Assembly (NCBI GenBank): GCA_963204815.1
Contig: CAUJHQ010000105.1
Location: 1 to 64,000 of the forward strand
Length of the DNA: 64,000 bases
Direction: 5' to 3'
Source: Pseudomonadota bacterium
Lineage (GTDB): Bacteria > Pseudomonadota > Gammaproteobacteria > Burkholderiales > Burkholderiaceae_C
Shown: positions 1 to 8,594 of the stretch, in pieces
Position numbering within the stretch: the first letter of the stretch is position 1
How the letters are laid out: every line of letters begins with the position of its first letter
Program-made: the position numbers and the translations under genes
Notes under the pieces: model-generated
What the model was told of the DNA's origin: nothing
Seen by the model: only the letters and a program-made list of their open reading frames with translations
Database searches by the model: none

Positions 1-114
1 TGGGTGCGCGACAGCGCCGGCGTGCTGGTGAGCCACGCGACCGGCACGTTCAAGTACATGAAGGCGCTGCCGGTAGACGGCCGCAAGCTGCAGAAGCTCA
101 ACGCATCCGACTGA
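1..114 (+). CDS. C-terminal end of a probable PaaI-family thioesterase (partial)
   Basis: The window opens inside a reading frame that ends with TGA at 112-114, giving 37 residues. The visible tail has the pattern of the last beta strands of hotdog-fold PaaI-type thioesterases: a V-R-D-x-x-G-x-L-V strand followed by a short strand with A-T-G-T-F. Such enzymes hydrolyse acyl-CoA thioesters in the cytoplasm. It lies 13 nt upstream of the next gene on the same strand and is probably the preceding member of the same operon. The catalytic region is outside the window, so the family call rests on a short tail and on context. Confidence 0.5.
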   Translation, partial: WVRDSAGVLVSHATGTFKYMKALPVDGRKLQKLNASD

Positions 115-127
115 GGAGACCCGAACC

Positions 128-1138
128 ATGCGCAACCAGCAAATCGTCCTCGCCTCGCGGCCCGCCGCCGAGGCCACGCTCGACAACTTCAGCTTCGTCG
201 AAACCGAACTGCCTGCGCTGGGCGACGGCCAGGTGCTCGTGCGCCACCACTACCTGAGCCTGGACCCGTACATGCGCATGCGCATGAACGACAGCAAGAG
301 CTACGCGGCGCCGCAGGCCATCGGCGCGCCGATGATCGGCGGCACGGTCGGAGAGGTCGTGGAGTCGCGCCACCCCGGCTACAAGACCGGCGACAAGGTC
401 GTCGGCATGGGCGGGTGGCAGCTCTTCTCCATCGTCGACGGCGCCGCCGGCCTGCTGCGCAAGGTGGACACCACGCACGTGCCGCTGTCGGCCTACCTGG
501 GCGCGGTCGGCATGCCCGGTGTCACCGCCTGGTACGGGCTGGTGAAGATCATCGAACCGAAGGCCGGCGAGACGGTCTTCGTCAGCGCCGCCAGCGGCGC
601 CGTCGGCAGCGCCGTGGGCCAGCTCGCCAAGGCGCGCGGCTGCCGCGCGGTGGGCATCGCCGGCGGCGCCGACAAGTGCGCCTACGTCGTGAACGAGCTC
701 GGCTTCGACGCGTGCATCGACCACAAGGCGCACCGCGACACGAAGAGCCTCGCCGCCGCGCTGGCCGAGGCGGCACCGAAGGGCATCGACGGCAACTTCG
801 AGAACGTCGGCGGCATGGTGCTCGATGCGGTGATGCTGAACATGAATGCCTTCGGCCGCATCGCGCTGTGCGGCATGATCTCCGGCTACGACGGCGGGCC
901 GGTGCCGCTGGCCGAACCGCGCCTGCTGCTCACGCAGCGCCTGAAGGCGCAGGGCTTCATCGTCAGCGAGCACATGCAGCACTGGCCCGAGGCGCTGAAG
1001 GAACTGGGCACCCTGGTCGCCACCGGCAAGCTGAAGTACCGCGAGAGCATCGCCCAGGGGCTCGCGAGCGCACCCGAGGCCTTCCTCGGCCTGCTGAAGG
1101 GCCGCAACTTCGGCAAGCAACTGGTGAAACTGGTGTGA
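128..1138 (+). CDS. NADP-dependent MDR-family oxidoreductase (curcumin reductase CurA / YncB type)
   Basis: A 336-residue zinc-independent medium-chain dehydrogenase/reductase. The N-terminal half is the GroES-like domain with the L-S-L-D-P-Y-M-R-M-R motif near residue 50, typical of the CurA/prostaglandin-reductase-like branch. The Rossmann domain begins near residue 150 and carries the A-A-S-G-A-V-G-S nucleotide-binding turn, and no structural-zinc cysteine cluster is seen. Members reduce activated C=C bonds of enones with NADPH. A GGAG sequence lies a few bases before the ATG. The stop overlaps the GTG start of the next gene, so the two are probably translationally coupled. The natural substrate cannot be read from sequence. 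Confidence 0.88.
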   Translation: MRNQQIVLASRPAAEATLDNFSFVETELPALGDGQVLVRHHYLSLDPYMRMRMNDSKSYAAPQAIGAPMIGGTVGEVVESRHPGYKTGDKVVGMGGWQLFSIVDGAAGLLRKVDTTHVPLSAYLGAVGMPGVTAWYGLVKIIEPKAGETVFVSAASGAVGSAVGQLAKARGCRAVGIAGGADKCAYVVNELGFDACIDHKAHRDTKSLAAALAEAAPKGIDGNFENVGGMVLDAVMLNMNAFGRIALCGMISGYDGGPVPLAEPRLLLTQRLKAQGFIVSEHMQHWPEALKELGTLVATGKLKYRESIAQGLASAPEAFLGLLKGRNFGKQLVKLV

Positions 1139-1578
1139 ACTGGCACTGGCAGCGTTTCGCCGACCTGGGCGTCGACAACCTCTACGACGCGCTCGCGCTG
1201 CGCTGCCGCGTGTTCATCCTCGAGCAGGGGCCCTACCTCGATCCCGACGGCATCGACCGCCAGAGCTGGCACCTGCTGGGTCGCGACGAGGGCGGCACGC
1301 TGCAGGCCTACCTGCGCGTCGTCGACCCCGGGGTGAAGTACGCCGAGCCCTCGATCGGCCGCGTCATCACCTCGCCGGAAACCCGCGGCAGCGGCCTGGG
1401 CAAGACGCTGGTGGCCGAAGGCGTCCGGCGTACCGTCGAGGCCTGGCCCGGGCGTGGCATCCGCATCAGCGCGCAGACGCATCTGGCGCGCTTTTACGCC
1501 GCGTTCGGTTTCGACACCGTGGGCGAGCCGTACCCGGAGGACAACATCCCCCACGTGCAGATGTACCGGAGGCCGTGA
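1135..1578 (+). CDS. elaA: GNAT N-acetyltransferase, ElaA family
   Basis: A 147-residue protein, close to the length of E. coli ElaA (about 153). The hallmarks are L-R-C-x-V-F-x-x-E-Q near residue 24, D-x-D-G-x-D near residue 38, I-G-R-V-I shortly after residue 60, the acetyl-CoA binding R-G-S-G-L-G-K loop near residue 85, and F-Y-A-A-F-G-F towards the C-terminus. Starting at GTG 1135 gives the family N-terminus (V/M-N-W-x-x), and this codon overlaps the preceding stop by four bases. The frame is open further upstream, but that extension is antisense-like noise over the reductase gene. The cellular acetyl acceptor of ElaA is not firmly established. Its fusion into an aidB operon is noteworthy. 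Confidence 0.9.
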   Translation: MNWHWQRFADLGVDNLYDALALRCRVFILEQGPYLDPDGIDRQSWHLLGRDEGGTLQAYLRVVDPGVKYAEPSIGRVITSPETRGSGLGKTLVAEGVRRTVEAWPGRGIRISAQTHLARFYAAFGFDTVGEPYPEDNIPHVQMYRRP

Positions 1579-3236
1579 TGACGACGACGCACGAGGTCTT
1601 CAACCAGGGCACGCCGTTCACGGGCGCGAACCTGTTCCGCACGAACCGCGCGCTGCGCGACGCGCTGGCCTTCCACGCGCCCGCGCTCGACACCACGCGC
1701 CTGGACCTGCTGGGCGCCGAAGCCGGGTCGGCTGCGATGCAGCAGCACGCGCGGCTGGCCAACCTGCATGCACCGGTGCTGCACACGCACGACCGCTTCG
1801 GCCACCGCGTCGACCAGGTCGAGTTCCACCCCAGCTACCACGCGCTGATGGCGACCGCGCTGGCGCACGGCCTGCACGGCACGCCGTGGCGCGGCGGCAC
1901 CGGCGCGCACCTGGAGCGCGCCGCCGGCTTCATGCTCTTCACCGAGGCCGAGCCTTCGGTGCTGTGCCCGGTGTCGATGACCTACGCGGTGACGCCGGCG
2001 CTGCGCGCCAACCTCGCCATCGCCGACGCCTGGGAGCCGAAGCTCGCCGGCACCCGCTACGACCCGCGCTTCGTGCCCTTCGACCAGAAGAGCGCGCTGA
2101 CGATGGGCATGGGCATGACCGAGAAGCAGGGCGGCAGCGACGTGCGCGCGAACACCACGCGCGCCGAGCGCGACGGCACCGACGCCTGGGGCGAGCGCTG
2201 GCGACTCACCGGCCACAAGTGGTTCATGTCGGCGCCGATGTGCGACGCCTTCCTGGTGCTGGCGCAGACCTCGGACACGTCGGCCGGCCTGTCGTGCTTC
2301 TTCCTGCCGCGCTGGCTGCCCGACGGTACGGTCAACGCCATCGCGGTGCAGCGCCTGAAGCACAAGCTGGGCAACCACGCCAACGCCAGCAGCGAGGTCG
2401 AGTTCGACCGCGCTGCCGCCTGGCTGGTGGGCGAGGTCGGCCGCGGCGTGCCGCAGATCCTGGCGATGGGCGCGCTGACGCGGCTGGACTGCGCGCTCGG
2501 CACCGCCGGGCTGATGCGCCAGGCGTTGTCGATCGCGCTCCACCACACGGCGCAGCGCCAGGCCTTCGGCAAGCCGCTCGCCGCGCAGCCGCTGATGAAG
2601 AACGTGCTCGCCGACCTGGCGATCGAGAGCGAAGCCGCGACTGCGCTCGCGCTGCGCGTGGCGCAGACGGTCGACGCCAGCGAGCGCGGCGACGCCCACG
2701 AGGCGGTGATGCGCCGCCTGATCACGCCGCTGGCCAAGTTCTGGGTCTGCAAACGCGGCAGCCACTTCGCCCAGGAGGCGATGGAATGCCTGGGTGGCAA
2801 CGGCTACGTGGAAGAGCAGGGCGAAGGCGTGATGGCGCGCATCTACCGCGAGATGCCGCTCAACAGCATCTGGGAAGGCGCCGGCAACATCATGGCGCTG
2901 GACCTGCTGCGCGCGCTGCGCGGCCGCGGCGTCGCCGAGGCGCTGGCGCATGAACTGGCGCCGGTGAAGGGCGCCCATGCCGCACTCGACCGCGCGGTGG
3001 CGCGCGTGCTGCACCAGACCGACGGCACGGTCGACGAAGGCCAGGCGCGCCACCTCGCCCGCGAGACCGCGCTCGTGCTGCAGGCCGCGCTGCTGCGCCG
3101 GCATGCCACGGATGCTGTCTTCGCCGCTTTCTGCGACACGCGGCTCGCCACCGCGTCCGACGTCTTCGGGCTGCTGCCGCCCGGCCACGACACCGATGCG
3201 CTGATCCGGCGCGCCCAACCCGCGGAGGCCGCATGA
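1578..3236 (+). CDS. aidB: AidB-type acyl-CoA dehydrogenase family protein (DNA alkylation response)
   Basis: A 552-residue flavoprotein closely following E. coli AidB (541 aa). It has V-F-N-Q near the N-terminus, R-L-A-N, F-H-P-x-x-H, the acyl-CoA dehydrogenase signatures G-M-G-M-T-E-K-Q-G-G-S-D-V near residue 180 and G-H-K-W-F-x-S near residue 213, and the C-terminal E-A-M-E-x-L-G-G-x-G-Y and N-S-I-W-E-G-x-G-N-I-M motifs. AidB binds FAD and double-stranded DNA and is induced by alkylation in E. coli; it is thought to protect DNA or detoxify alkylating agents. The ATG overlaps the stop of elaA by one base and the stop overlaps the next ATG. No separate promoter is visible, so its expression follows the operon. 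Confidence 0.95.
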   Translation: MTTTHEVFNQGTPFTGANLFRTNRALRDALAFHAPALDTTRLDLLGAEAGSAAMQQHARLANLHAPVLHTHDRFGHRVDQVEFHPSYHALMATALAHGLHGTPWRGGTGAHLERAAGFMLFTEAEPSVLCPVSMTYAVTPALRANLAIADAWEPKLAGTRYDPRFVPFDQKSALTMGMGMTEKQGGSDVRANTTRAERDGTDAWGERWRLTGHKWFMSAPMCDAFLVLAQTSDTSAGLSCFFLPRWLPDGTVNAIAVQRLKHKLGNHANASSEVEFDRAAAWLVGEVGRGVPQILAMGALTRLDCALGTAGLMRQALSIALHHTAQRQAFGKPLAAQPLMKNVLADLAIESEAATALALRVAQTVDASERGDAHEAVMRRLITPLAKFWVCKRGSHFAQEAMECLGGNGYVEEQGEGVMARIYREMPLNSIWEGAGNIMALDLLRALRGRGVAEALAHELAPVKGAHAALDRAVARVLHQTDGTVDEGQARHLARETALVLQAALLRRHATDAVFAAFCDTRLATASDVFGLLPPGHDTDALIRRAQPAEAA

Positions 3237-4177
3237 CCGAACCCCAGCCGCCCGACTTCGTCCTGCACCACTACGACGGCTCGCCGTTCTCCGAGAAGCT
3301 GCGCCTGATCCTGGGCTTCAAGGGGCTGGCCTGGGCCACGGTGAAGGTGCCGGTGATCATGCCCAAGCCCGACGTCACGGCGCTCACCGGTGGCTACCGC
3401 AAGACGCCGATCGCGCAGGTCGGCGCCGATGTCTACTGCGACACCGCGCTGATCGCGCGCGTGATCGACCGCCTCGCGCCCACGCCGGCGCTGTACCCGG
3501 CCGGCGCGCCGCTGGCGCCGCTGCTGGCGCAGTGGGCCGACAGCACGCTGTTCTGGACCGTCATCCCGTACACGATGCAGCCGGCGGGCCTGTCGGCCAT
3601 CTTCGCCGGCGTCGCGCCCGAGGTCGTGAAGGCCTTCGCCGCCGACCGCGCGCCGTTCACCGCCGGCCTGCGGCGGCAGACGCCGGCGGACGCGGCGGCC
3701 AACCTGGCGCGCCACCTGGCCGCGCTCGACGCGCAGCTGGCCGACGGCCGCGCCTGGCTCTTCGGCGACAACGCGAGCATTGCCGACTTCTCGGTGGCGC
3801 ACTGCCTCTGGTACGTGCGCCGCGCGCCGCCGGTGGCCGGCATCCTGGCGCCGCACGCGCACCTGGCGCGCTGGCTCGACCGCATCACCGCGCTCGGTCA
3901 CGGCCGCTTCACGCCGATGAGCAGCACCGCGGCCATCGCGCTGGCGCAGTCGAGCACCCCACTCGCGCCGGTGGCAGTGCAAGCCGGCCTCGGCTTCGAC
4001 GCCGGCACCGCCGTCACCGTGACGCCCACCGACTACGGCCTGGACCCGAGCGCCGGCACCCTGGTGGGGCTGAGCGAGGACGAGGTCGTCATCCGCCGCA
4101 CCGACGAACGCGCCGGCACCGTGCACGTGCACTTCCCGCGCGCCGGTTTCCAGATCAAGCCACAGGAGCACGCATGA
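3233..4177 (+). CDS. Glutathione S-transferase family protein
   Basis: A 314-residue cytosolic GST-like protein. The N-terminal thioredoxin-like domain begins with L-H-H-Y-x-x-S-P-F-S-E-K, in which the serine of S-P-F-S is the expected glutathione-interacting position, followed by a cis-proline segment (K-T-P-I-A-Q-V) around residue 62. The helical C-terminal domain follows, and about 90 extra residues continue beyond a usual 220-residue GST. It overlaps the aidB stop by four bases and the next start by four bases. A glutathione-dependent detoxification role would fit the neighbours (AidB, reductases), but that is inference from context and the substrate is unknown. Confidence 0.85.
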   Translation: MTEPQPPDFVLHHYDGSPFSEKLRLILGFKGLAWATVKVPVIMPKPDVTALTGGYRKTPIAQVGADVYCDTALIARVIDRLAPTPALYPAGAPLAPLLAQWADSTLFWTVIPYTMQPAGLSAIFAGVAPEVVKAFAADRAPFTAGLRRQTPADAAANLARHLAALDAQLADGRAWLFGDNASIADFSVAHCLWYVRRAPPVAGILAPHAHLARWLDRITALGHGRFTPMSSTAAIALAQSSTPLAPVAVQAGLGFDAGTAVTVTPTDYGLDPSAGTLVGLSEDEVVIRRTDERAGTVHVHFPRAGFQIKPQEHA

Positions 4178-5076
4178 GCGATTGGAAGGGCCGCACGGCC
4201 GTCATCACCGGGGCCGCATCGGGCTTCGGCCTGGAAGCGAGCCGCATCGCGGCGCGCCGCGGCATGAACGTCGTCATGGCCGACGTGCAGCCCGACGCGC
4301 TGGAACTGTCGGCGCGCGAGATCGAAGGCCTGGGCGCGCAGGTGCTGCGCGTGAAGGTCGACGTCTCGAAGGCGGCCGAGGTCGAGGCGCTGGGCGCGGC
4401 GGTGCAGGCCCGCTTCGGCGCGCCGCACTTCGTGTTCAACAACGCCGGCGTCGGTGCCGGCGGCCTGATCTGGGAGCACACGCTGAAGGACTGGGAGTGG
4501 GTCGTCGGCGTCAACCTGATGGGCGTGGCGCACGGCGTGCGCGTCTTCACGCCGATGATGCTGGCTGCCGCGGAGCGCGACCCCGCGTACCGCGGCCACA
4601 TCGTCAACACCGCCAGCATGGCCGGCCTGCTGAACGCGCCGAACATGGGCGTCTACAACGTCACCAAGCACGCCGTGGTGTCGCTCAGCGAGACGCTCTA
4701 CCAGGACCTCGCGCTCGTCAGCGAGCAGGTGCACGCGCACGTGCTGTGCCCGTTCTTCGTGCCCACCGGCATCCACCAGAGCGAGCGCAACCGACCGGCC
4801 GACATGCCCACGGCGGCGCCGACGAAGAGCCAGCTGATCGCGCAGGCGATGAGCGCCAAGGCCGTCACCAGCGGCAAGGTCACGGCCGCGCAGGTGGCGC
4901 AGTTCGTCTACGACGCGATGGACGAGAACCGGTTCTATGTCTTCAGCCACCCGAAGAGCCTGGCGACGGTGCAGACGCGGCTGGAGGACATCATGGGCCT
5001 TCGCAACCCGACCGACCCCTTCGCGTCGCGGCCGGAGATCGGCGCGCAGCTGCGCGAGGCCTTGCGCGCCAAATGA
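4174..5076 (+). CDS. Short-chain dehydrogenase/reductase (SDR)
   Basis: A 300-residue classical-type SDR. It has the coenzyme loop T-G-A-A-S-G-F-G at about residues 11-18, an acidic D after the second strand suggesting NAD preference, the N-N-A-G motif near residue 90, a catalytic Ser in N-T-A-S-M near residue 150, and the Y-N-V-T-K catalytic Tyr/Lys pair near residues 163-167. It probably oxidises or reduces an alcohol/ketone in the cytoplasm; the substrate is not determinable. The start ATG overlaps the GST stop and the stop overlaps the flavoprotein start, so it is an internal member of the overlapping-gene operon. Confidence 0.92.
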   Translation: MSDWKGRTAVITGAASGFGLEASRIAARRGMNVVMADVQPDALELSAREIEGLGAQVLRVKVDVSKAAEVEALGAAVQARFGAPHFVFNNAGVGAGGLIWEHTLKDWEWVVGVNLMGVAHGVRVFTPMMLAAAERDPAYRGHIVNTASMAGLLNAPNMGVYNVTKHAVVSLSETLYQDLALVSEQVHAHVLCPFFVPTGIHQSERNRPADMPTAAPTKSQLIAQAMSAKAVTSGKVTAAQVAQFVYDAMDENRFYVFSHPKSLATVQTRLEDIMGLRNPTDPFASRPEIGAQLREALRAK

Positions 5077-6293
5077 GCGGCATACCGGCGGGTTCAGCCG
5101 CGGTCGTTGGCGGCGGGCCCGCGGGCTTGATGGCGGCCGAGGCGCTGGCGCTGGCGGGCGTCGCCGTCGACCTCTACGACGGCATGCCCTCGGTGGGGCG
5201 CAAGTTCCTGCTCGCCGGCAAGGGCGGGCTCAACCTGACGCACTCCGAAGCGCTGCCGGCCTTCACCGCGCGCTACGGCGAACGGGCCGAAGCGGTCGGC
5301 CGCTGGCTGGCGGCGTTCGGCCCCGATGCGTTGCGCGCGTGGGCGGCGGCGCTCGGCGTCGAGACCTTCGTCGGCACCTCCGGCCGCGTCTTCCCGCAGG
5401 ACCTGAAGGCTGCACCGCTGCTGCGCCACTGGCTGCACCGGCTGCGCGGGCAGGGCGTGCGCTTCCACATGCGGCACCGCTGGTTGGGCTGGGACGCGGC
5501 GGGCGCGCTGCGCTTCGCCACGCCGCACGGCGAGACCACCGCCACGCCGGCGGCCACCGTGCTGGCGCTCGGCGGCGCGAGCTGGTCGCGCCTGGGCTCC
5601 GACGGTGCCTGGTGGCCGTGGCTGCAGGCGCGCGGCATCGACCTGGCCCCGCTGCGGCCCAGCAACTGCGGTTTCGACGTCGGCTGGAGCGAGCACTTCC
5701 GCCAGCGCCATGCCGGCGCGCCGCTGAAGTCGGTGGCGATCGCCGTCGACGGCTGGCGCCAGGCGGGCGAGTTCGTCGCCACCGCCACCGGGGTCGAAGG
5801 CAGCCTCGTGTACGCGGCATCGGCGCGCCTGCGCGAACGCCTCGCGCGCGACGGCAGCGCCAGCTTCGAGCTCGACCTGCTGCCCGGCCGCAGCCTCGAC
5901 TGGGTGCAGCGCGAAGTGGCGCACCCGCGCGGCCCGCGGTCGCTGGCTACGCACCTGAAGACGCGGCTGAACCTTGGCGGCGTGAAGGCCGGGCTGCTGT
6001 GGGAGATCGTGCCGAAGGACGCGCAGGCCGACCCGGCGCGGCTGGCCGCCTTCATCAAGGCGCTGCCGATCCGCGTGACGGCGGCGCGGCCGATCGACGA
6101 GGCGATCAGCACCGCCGGCGGCGTGCGCCTGGAGGCGCTGGACGACCGCCTGATGCTGCAGGCGCTGCCCGGCACCTTCTGCGCCGGTGAGATGCTGGAC
6201 TGGGAAGCGCCGACCGGCGGCTACCTGCTGACGGCCTGCATGGCGTCGGGCCACGTCGCGGGGCAGGGCGCAGCGGACTGGTTGCGGCGCTGA
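5073..6293 (+). CDS. TIGR03862-type NAD(P)/FAD-dependent flavoprotein (BaiN/YhiN-like)
   Basis: A 406-residue protein of the HI0933/YhiN-like flavoprotein group. It has an N-terminal dinucleotide-binding motif V-V-G-G-G-P-A-G-L near residue 11, the G-R-K-F-L-L-A-G-K-G-G-L-N-L-T-H segment near residue 45 that is diagnostic of this group, a central A-L-G-G-A-S-W strand, and a C-terminal F-C-A-G-E-M-L-D-W-E-A-P-T-G-G-Y motif. Family members are FAD oxidoreductases of largely undefined substrate. ATG 5073 overlaps the SDR stop by four bases; the longer open frame upstream lies over the SDR gene and is rejected. This is the last gene of the operon and faces the sensor kinase gene tail to tail. Confidence 0.88.
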   Translation: MSGIPAGSAAVVGGGPAGLMAAEALALAGVAVDLYDGMPSVGRKFLLAGKGGLNLTHSEALPAFTARYGERAEAVGRWLAAFGPDALRAWAAALGVETFVGTSGRVFPQDLKAAPLLRHWLHRLRGQGVRFHMRHRWLGWDAAGALRFATPHGETTATPAATVLALGGASWSRLGSDGAWWPWLQARGIDLAPLRPSNCGFDVGWSEHFRQRHAGAPLKSVAIAVDGWRQAGEFVATATGVEGSLVYAASARLRERLARDGSASFELDLLPGRSLDWVQREVAHPRGPRSLATHLKTRLNLGGVKAGLLWEIVPKDAQADPARLAAFIKALPIRVTAARPIDEAISTAGGVRLEALDDRLMLQALPGTFCAGEMLDWEAPTGGYLLTACMASGHVAGQGAADWLRR

Positions 6294-6310
6294 GGCGCTG
6301 CAACCGGGCC

Positions 6311-8554
6311 TCAGGTCTCCGACGGCTTGGGACCGAAGTCGGCGACCTTCACCTCGCAGACGATGCCGCGCGGGCTGTTCTCGCGCCAGCGCACCTCGCC
6401 GCCGAGCAGCTTCACGCGCTTGCGCACACCGCCCAGGCCCAGGCCGTGCGACCAGGCCTGGGGGTCGCGGCCGTTGCCGTCGTCGGCCACGCTGAGCGCC
6501 AGCTCGCGGCCGGCGAGCGTGAACGACACGTCCACGCGCGTGGCCTGCGCGTGGTAGAGCGCGTTCGTCACCAGCTCGCGCAGCACGCGCGTCAGGGCTG
6601 ACCACTGCACCACCGTGAGCTTGACGTCGCGGTCGACCTCGACCGACCAGTTCAGCTGCACGTGCGCGGCGGTCAGGCGCTGCGTCAGGTCGGCCTTCCA
6701 TTCGGCGGCGGCGTGCGAGAGCCGGTGCTCGGACTTGGAGAGGCCGCGCGTCAGCGTCTTCAGGTCGAGCAGCGTGTGGCGGATGTAGTCCTCCATCTCG
6801 CGCGTCTGCGCCTGGTACATCAGCGTCAGCAGGCGCGCGCCGATGTCGTCGTGCAGGTCCTGGGCGATGCGCTGGCGTTCTTCGTTGCGGCCGCGCTCGA
6901 CCGCCTGGTCGTAGGCGACGGCGCGGCGCAGCTGTTCGACCACCCGGTCGGCGAGGCGCGCGTCCTCGGTGGTGAAGAGGCGCTTGCCGCGCCGCGCGAA
7001 GCGCAGCACCAGCGACAGCGGCGGCCGCGCGGGGTCGCCCGGCGTGCCGGCGCGCACCGGCACCACCAGCCCCGAGCCGCTGGACAGGACACGGGCCGAC
7101 GTGACCACGCGGTCGGTGCGCGCCACCTCCAGCGGGTCGTAGAGGTCGCGCAGCACCTGCTCGAGCAGCGGCGCGTAGCGCGCCGGCTGGTCCTGCACCT
7201 CGCGCGCCACGCGGTACAGCAGCTCGAAGGTGCGCTCGGTGGTCAGCACCGCGCTGCCGACCATCTGGTTGAGGATCCACTGGCGCGCGCCGGCGTAGGC
7301 GCCGAGCGCCAGGAACACCGCCAGCGTGAGCGAGGTGAACTGGCCGATCGAGAACACGGCGACGAAGAGCAGGTCGAGCGACGCCGCCACGGTGCTGATG
7401 CCGGCGAGCATCGCGAACTCGCGCAGCACCTGCTTGGAGCGCGACAGGAACGGCACCAGCAGCAGCAGCGAGGCGAAGAAGAGGTACCAGATCACCGTGC
7501 CGATGACGCCGATCTGGTACGGCAGCCCCGGCTGCCCGGCCGCCGCCGCACCGCCGGTGACGAGCGCGAAGGTGGCCAGCGCAATGGCGGTGAAGCGCCG
7601 CATCACGGAGGCGTACGGGTTCTGCTCGAGCCGGTACGACCAGCTCATGACCGCCAGGCCGGCGCCGCCCAGGCCGAGGATCGCCGCCTGCGCCCACCAC
7701 CAGGGCTGCGGCAGCAGGTCGGCATGCAGCAGGCCGAGCACCAGCGCGGCCACCGCCCATGCGGCGCCGCCGATCAGCTCGGCGCGCGGCACGCGCCGCG
7801 GGTGCAGCGCGAAGCCATGCACCGCGGCGGTGATGGTGACGAGGTCCAGCGCCAGCCGCGGCAGCCACTCGGCCGTCGCGGCGCCTGCCGGCAGCCCCAG
7901 CCCGCGCATCGAGCCCATGGCGATGAAGCACAGGTTGGCCGCCTGGGACAGCGCCATCGCCAGGTACAGCACGTTGCGCCACAGCGGCCGCACCAGCACG
8001 ACGATCACGCCCACCAGGTACAGCAGCAGCGCGAACGCGGCCAGCGGCCAGAAGACGAGGCCGATGCCGGCATAGCCGCGCGGCGGCGTGTCGAGCGCGA
8101 CCTCGGTGCCGTCGGCAAAGCGCAGCGCGGTGGGGCCGGCAGCCAGCAGCTGCGCGATGTCTTCCTGCTGCGCGATGGCGCGCGTGCGCTGCGCGTCGTC
8201 GACCTGCCAGCGCGGCGAGTGCCCGAGCGCCAGCGCGTCCAGCGGCACCACGCGGCCGCCGGCGCCCACCAGCGCGGCCACCGGCCGCCCGGCCTGCGCC
8301 TGCAGCGCCGGCTGCACACTCGACGCCAGCACGAGCGTGCCGTTCGGCCCGGCCTGGAAGGCGGCGTCGAGGTGCGGGCTGGCCGCCAGCCAGCGCATCA
8401 GCGAAAGGATGGCCAGGCAGCCGAGCAGCGCGGCGACCACCAGCCCGCGCCGGCGCCAGCCGATCCAGCGCATCGGCGGCTTGGGGTCGAGCGAACGCTC
8501 GAAGGTGCTGGCGCCGAAGGTCGATTCGGCGGGGTTGGCGGGGCGGTCGGCCAT
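6311..8554 (-). CDS. Membrane sensor histidine kinase (NarX/DesK-type, HisKA_3)
   Basis: A 747-residue protein. A first membrane helix near residues 33-50 is followed by a periplasmic stretch of about 120 residues, then a block of hydrophobic helices (about residues 165-430) resembling a 7TM sensing module, then a GAF-like linker. The transmitter has D-L-H-D-D-I-G-A-R-L, with the phosphoacceptor His at about residue 568, an N-box in E-L-V-T-N-A-L-Y near residue 664, and a G-L-G-L-G-G-V-R-K-R G-box. It is encoded 40 nt downstream of a LuxR-type response regulator on the same strand, forming a cognate pair. The signal is unknown. The periplasmic loop and multi-helix block suggest sensing of a small molecule or membrane state. 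Confidence 0.88.
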   Translation of the reverse strand: MADRPANPAESTFGASTFERSLDPKPPMRWIGWRRRGLVVAALLGCLAILSLMRWLAASPHLDAAFQAGPNGTLVLASSVQPALQAQAGRPVAALVGAGGRVVPLDALALGHSPRWQVDDAQRTRAIAQQEDIAQLLAAGPTALRFADGTEVALDTPPRGYAGIGLVFWPLAAFALLLYLVGVIVVLVRPLWRNVLYLAMALSQAANLCFIAMGSMRGLGLPAGAATAEWLPRLALDLVTITAAVHGFALHPRRVPRAELIGGAAWAVAALVLGLLHADLLPQPWWWAQAAILGLGGAGLAVMSWSYRLEQNPYASVMRRFTAIALATFALVTGGAAAAGQPGLPYQIGVIGTVIWYLFFASLLLLVPFLSRSKQVLREFAMLAGISTVAASLDLLFVAVFSIGQFTSLTLAVFLALGAYAGARQWILNQMVGSAVLTTERTFELLYRVAREVQDQPARYAPLLEQVLRDLYDPLEVARTDRVVTSARVLSSGSGLVVPVRAGTPGDPARPPLSLVLRFARRGKRLFTTEDARLADRVVEQLRRAVAYDQAVERGRNEERQRIAQDLHDDIGARLLTLMYQAQTREMEDYIRHTLLDLKTLTRGLSKSEHRLSHAAAEWKADLTQRLTAAHVQLNWSVEVDRDVKLTVVQWSALTRVLRELVTNALYHAQATRVDVSFTLAGRELALSVADDGNGRDPQAWSHGLGLGGVRKRVKLLGGEVRWRENSPRGIVCEVKVADFGPKPSET

Positions 8555-8594
8555 GGCGCGGGCGGGGTGGATCAGCGGCGCCAGGCCGCGCGGT

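Noticed and set aside
5094-7982. 962-codon minus-strand frame across the flavoprotein and kinase genes
   Set aside because: It overlaps two genes with clear motifs, and its predicted protein is low-complexity Ala/Arg/Gly.
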